A stretch of 30,852 nt of DNA from DASTOB01 sp035720425. GTDB taxonomy: Bacteria; Chloroflexota; Limnocylindria; Limnocylindrales; CSP1-4. Shown one piece after another: positions 30,714 to 30,852 of this stretch. Under the pieces are notes generated by a model that had not been told where the DNA came from, made no database searches, and worked only from the letters and a program-made list of their open reading frames with translations. A program made the translations under genes and the position numbers. Location: NCBI GenBank assembly GCA_035720425.1, contig DASTOB010000006.1, positions 1 to 30,852 of the forward strand, read 5' to 3'. Positions within the stretch are counted from its first letter, which is position 1. The number at the start of each line of letters is the position of its first letter.

Positions 30714-30852
30714 CTACAGCAGTTCTCCGTGCGCAGAGGCCGTCGGCTCGCCGTCGCGTGGTCGCGGTTCCTCGCCGGGCCCGTACTCGGGCGCGGATCG
30801 CGTGGGCGGCGCGGTCGGCCCACCCGCCTCCGCCTCGAGCACCGGCAGCGGC
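30714..30852 (-). CDS. Probable C-terminal fragment of an unidentified protein (runs off window)
   Basis: A minus-strand frame is open from the right edge to a TAG at 30716-30714. It encodes about 45 residues, including LPVLEAEAGGPTAPP, EYGPGEEPRPRDGEP and the end ASAHGELL. Third codon positions are mainly G or C, like the other genes. The composition suggests a disordered, Pro/Glu-rich C-terminal tail. Because it is short and no domain is visible, it could be chance. Confidence 0.4.
   Translation of the reverse strand, partial: PLPVLEAEAGGPTAPPTRSAPEYGPGEEPRPRDGEPTASAHGELL

Overview
The window is a very GC-rich chromosomal segment. Codon third positions are mostly G or C, and GTG/TTG starts and 4-bp ATGA/GTGA gene overlaps are common. 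It carries about 27 densely packed protein genes and no rRNA, tRNA, phage or insertion sequence that I can see. Lipoproteins with lipoboxes, a Septum_form-domain protein, a mycobacterial CysA-like rhodanese and a PduO-type adenosyltransferase suggest an uncultured high-GC, Gram-positive-like or monoderm lineage. A Chloroflexota of the Limnocylindria type or a deep actinobacterial group would fit, but this is inference and no marker gene settles it.

Left third (1-9416): a methylamine/betaine locus. On the minus strand an aldehyde dehydrogenase, a dimethylglycine/sarcosine dehydrogenase-GcvT fusion, ETF beta and the start of ETF alpha run towards the left edge. Electrons from oxidative N-demethylation would pass to the adjacent ETF, and the folate-binding GcvT half would accept the methyl carbon. 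Divergently, an ATPase, a permease gene encoding two fused ProW units, and a ProX-type lipoprotein form a glycine betaine importer. A nested palindrome (5173-5209) lies between the two arms and overlaps both candidate -35 boxes.

Middle (9417-17035): a second ABC importer (TTG-start lipoprotein, two permeases, PotA-like ATPase) ends in a HAD phosphatase. A stand-alone regulator follows, with a DNA-binding HTH, three GAF domains and an intact GGDEF domain with I-site.

Right-middle (17036-25359): a minus-strand BI-1 membrane protein / PduO / MIP18-type group; a DUF433 protein and a hypothetical protein whose junction has been triplicated as a 17-bp tandem repeat; a small plus-strand group (membrane protein, GNAT, Septum_form protein); and a translationally coupled minus-strand operon pabB-pabC-hypothetical-DUF885 in which every junction is an ATGA overlap.

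Right end (25360-30852): a DmpA-type aminopeptidase and a GNAT protein, a rhodanese, a hypothetical protein, a SirB1-like transglutaminase-fold protein, and then about 750 bp without a convincing gene. That stretch holds several different repeats: a 39-bp direct repeat, an array of GCTCAC/GTGAGC palindromes, a 15-bp G-rich tandem array and a five-copy GGGAGGT array. A probable C-terminal fragment of a minus-strand gene runs off the edge.

The signals I consider least explained are the operator-like palindrome, the HTH-GAF-GGDEF architecture, the recurring leaderless promoter pattern, and the palindrome array in the right-hand non-coding stretch.
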